64,000 bases of DNA, taken from positions 124,001-188,000 of the forward strand of contig CAVOGJ010000009.1 of assembly GCA_963695405.1 (NCBI GenBank). The letters run 5' to 3'. The DNA is from CAVOGJ01 sp963695405. Its GTDB lineage: Bacteria > Planctomycetota > Planctomycetia > Pirellulales > Pirellulaceae. Both the position numbers and the translations under genes were made by a program. The notes under the pieces are model-generated. The model searched no databases, was not told the origin of the DNA, and was given only the letters and a program-made list of their open reading frames with translations. Positions 63,412-64,000 of the stretch are shown here, piece by piece (within the stretch, counting starts at the first letter, position 1; each line of letters begins with the position of its first letter).

Positions 63412-63836
63412 TGTTTCAGGCAATCGTACGACCACTCGGGGATGGGATGGCGGCAAAATCCGTCAAACTGAAAGACACGGACGTGACGGCGCTTGTCGGC
63501 ATCCACACAGACGGGACGCGCGGATTCGGTATATCTTACGATGAAGTGGCAGATGCACTCAGTCGGCTGCCTCGGTTGTTCCTCGAACCGGATGGGTCGC
63601 TGGTGTGGGTATCCCCGGAGGATCCGGCTCGGAAGCTCAACGCACAGATTACCGACGATGGTCGTCAAGTGATGTACGTCGAGTTACGAGGAACCTGCCG
63701 TTGGGAGGAGCTGGTCCCCATTCTATCGGCCTTGGGCTGGCCCTCGTTGCCGCTGATGTTTCAGTGGCTTCCCGAGTCGGTGCTGTTGGCGGAGTCCTCC
63801 TTTCGTCAGTTGCTCGAGTCGAGCGGGTGCGGATAG
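63411..63836 (+). CDS. Small hypothetical protein coupled to cutA
   Basis: 141 aa from the ATG at 63411, overlapping the cutA stop (TGATG). It reads MFQAIVRPLGDGMAAKSVKL, then TALVGIHTDGTRGFGISYDE and a C-terminal SLPLMFQWLPESVLLAESSF. No domain was recognised. Its coupling to cutA suggests that it is expressed. After it, 164 bases to the end of the window hold nothing supported. Confidence 0.65.
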   Translation: MFQAIVRPLGDGMAAKSVKLKDTDVTALVGIHTDGTRGFGISYDEVADALSRLPRLFLEPDGSLVWVSPEDPARKLNAQITDDGRQVMYVELRGTCRWEELVPILSALGWPSLPLMFQWLPESVLLAESSFRQLLESSGCG

Positions 63837-64000
63837 GGAGTGCGGCGATGCAGCGTTGATTCTCCCCGCGGCACCCTTGCCTTCGCTGGCCTGCTCGTCA
63901 CTCACCTGTGTACGGCAGGGAACGTTACTCACGCAGAGCCATCGACAGAGCCATGTGATTCCCTGTTTGTGTGAGAACAACCGTCAAGCGTACAGGCCGC

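Overview
The window reads as a planctomycete chromosome, most likely from the Pirellulales. The evidence is DUF1559 pseudopilin-like genes, PEP-CTERM proteins with dockerin-type repeats, secreted proteins with the N-terminal LEDR-LL signature, an ECF sigma factor overlapping a Ser/Thr kinase with the DFN variant of the DFG motif, a sulfatase, and GC-rich codon use on both strands. No rRNA, tRNA, CRISPR array or prophage was seen.

Layout. 0.3-9 kb: sulfotransferase, GH26 mannanase-like enzyme, secreted LEDR protein, kinase/ECF sigma pair, FHA protein with a membrane partner, aldo/keto reductase. 9-16.5 kb: csrA with two Shine-Dalgarno/GGA sites, M24 peptidase, conserved hypothetical, GAPDH, fluoride channel, YprB-like nuclease, dihydroorotase behind a small overlapping gene. 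16.5-31.5 kb: a region of decay and repeats, with a TrmH/SpoU remnant, frameshifted hutU, a 2.9-kb array of hairpin-rich repeats carrying an IS200-like Y1 transposase, frameshifted hutI, PEP-CTERM and DUF1559 genes, a broken sensor/response-regulator gene, and an intact hutH. 31.5-46.3 kb: exonuclease/phosphatase family protein, AlkD-like protein, a predicted selenoprotein with an in-frame UGA and a bacterial SECIS-like hairpin, S9 peptidase, DUF819 transporter, a sulfatase-SGNH fusion, and a second PEP-CTERM/DUF1559 group. 46.4-54.7 kb: a seven-gene minus-strand operon for a NitT/TauT-type ABC importer, with two solute-binding proteins fused to OmpA-like domains, a vWA protein and a coiled-coil membrane protein. 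55-64 kb: a glycosyltransferase pair, a MoxR ATPase with a large uncharacterised partner, SRAP peptidase, alpha/beta hydrolase, cutA and a small hypothetical.

The points most worth following up are: (1) the selenoprotein at 33465-34781; (2) the repeat array, where short (118-bp) and long (493/494-bp) units differ by exactly one 375-bp segment bounded by direct copies of a hairpin, with a Y1 HUH transposase inside the array; (3) the ABC/OmpA/vWA operon; and (4) the MoxR two-gene module. Four net +1 frameshifts fall between 17.8 and 29.8 kb. They mean either loss of histidine utilisation and of a signalling gene, or sequence errors, and raw reads would decide.
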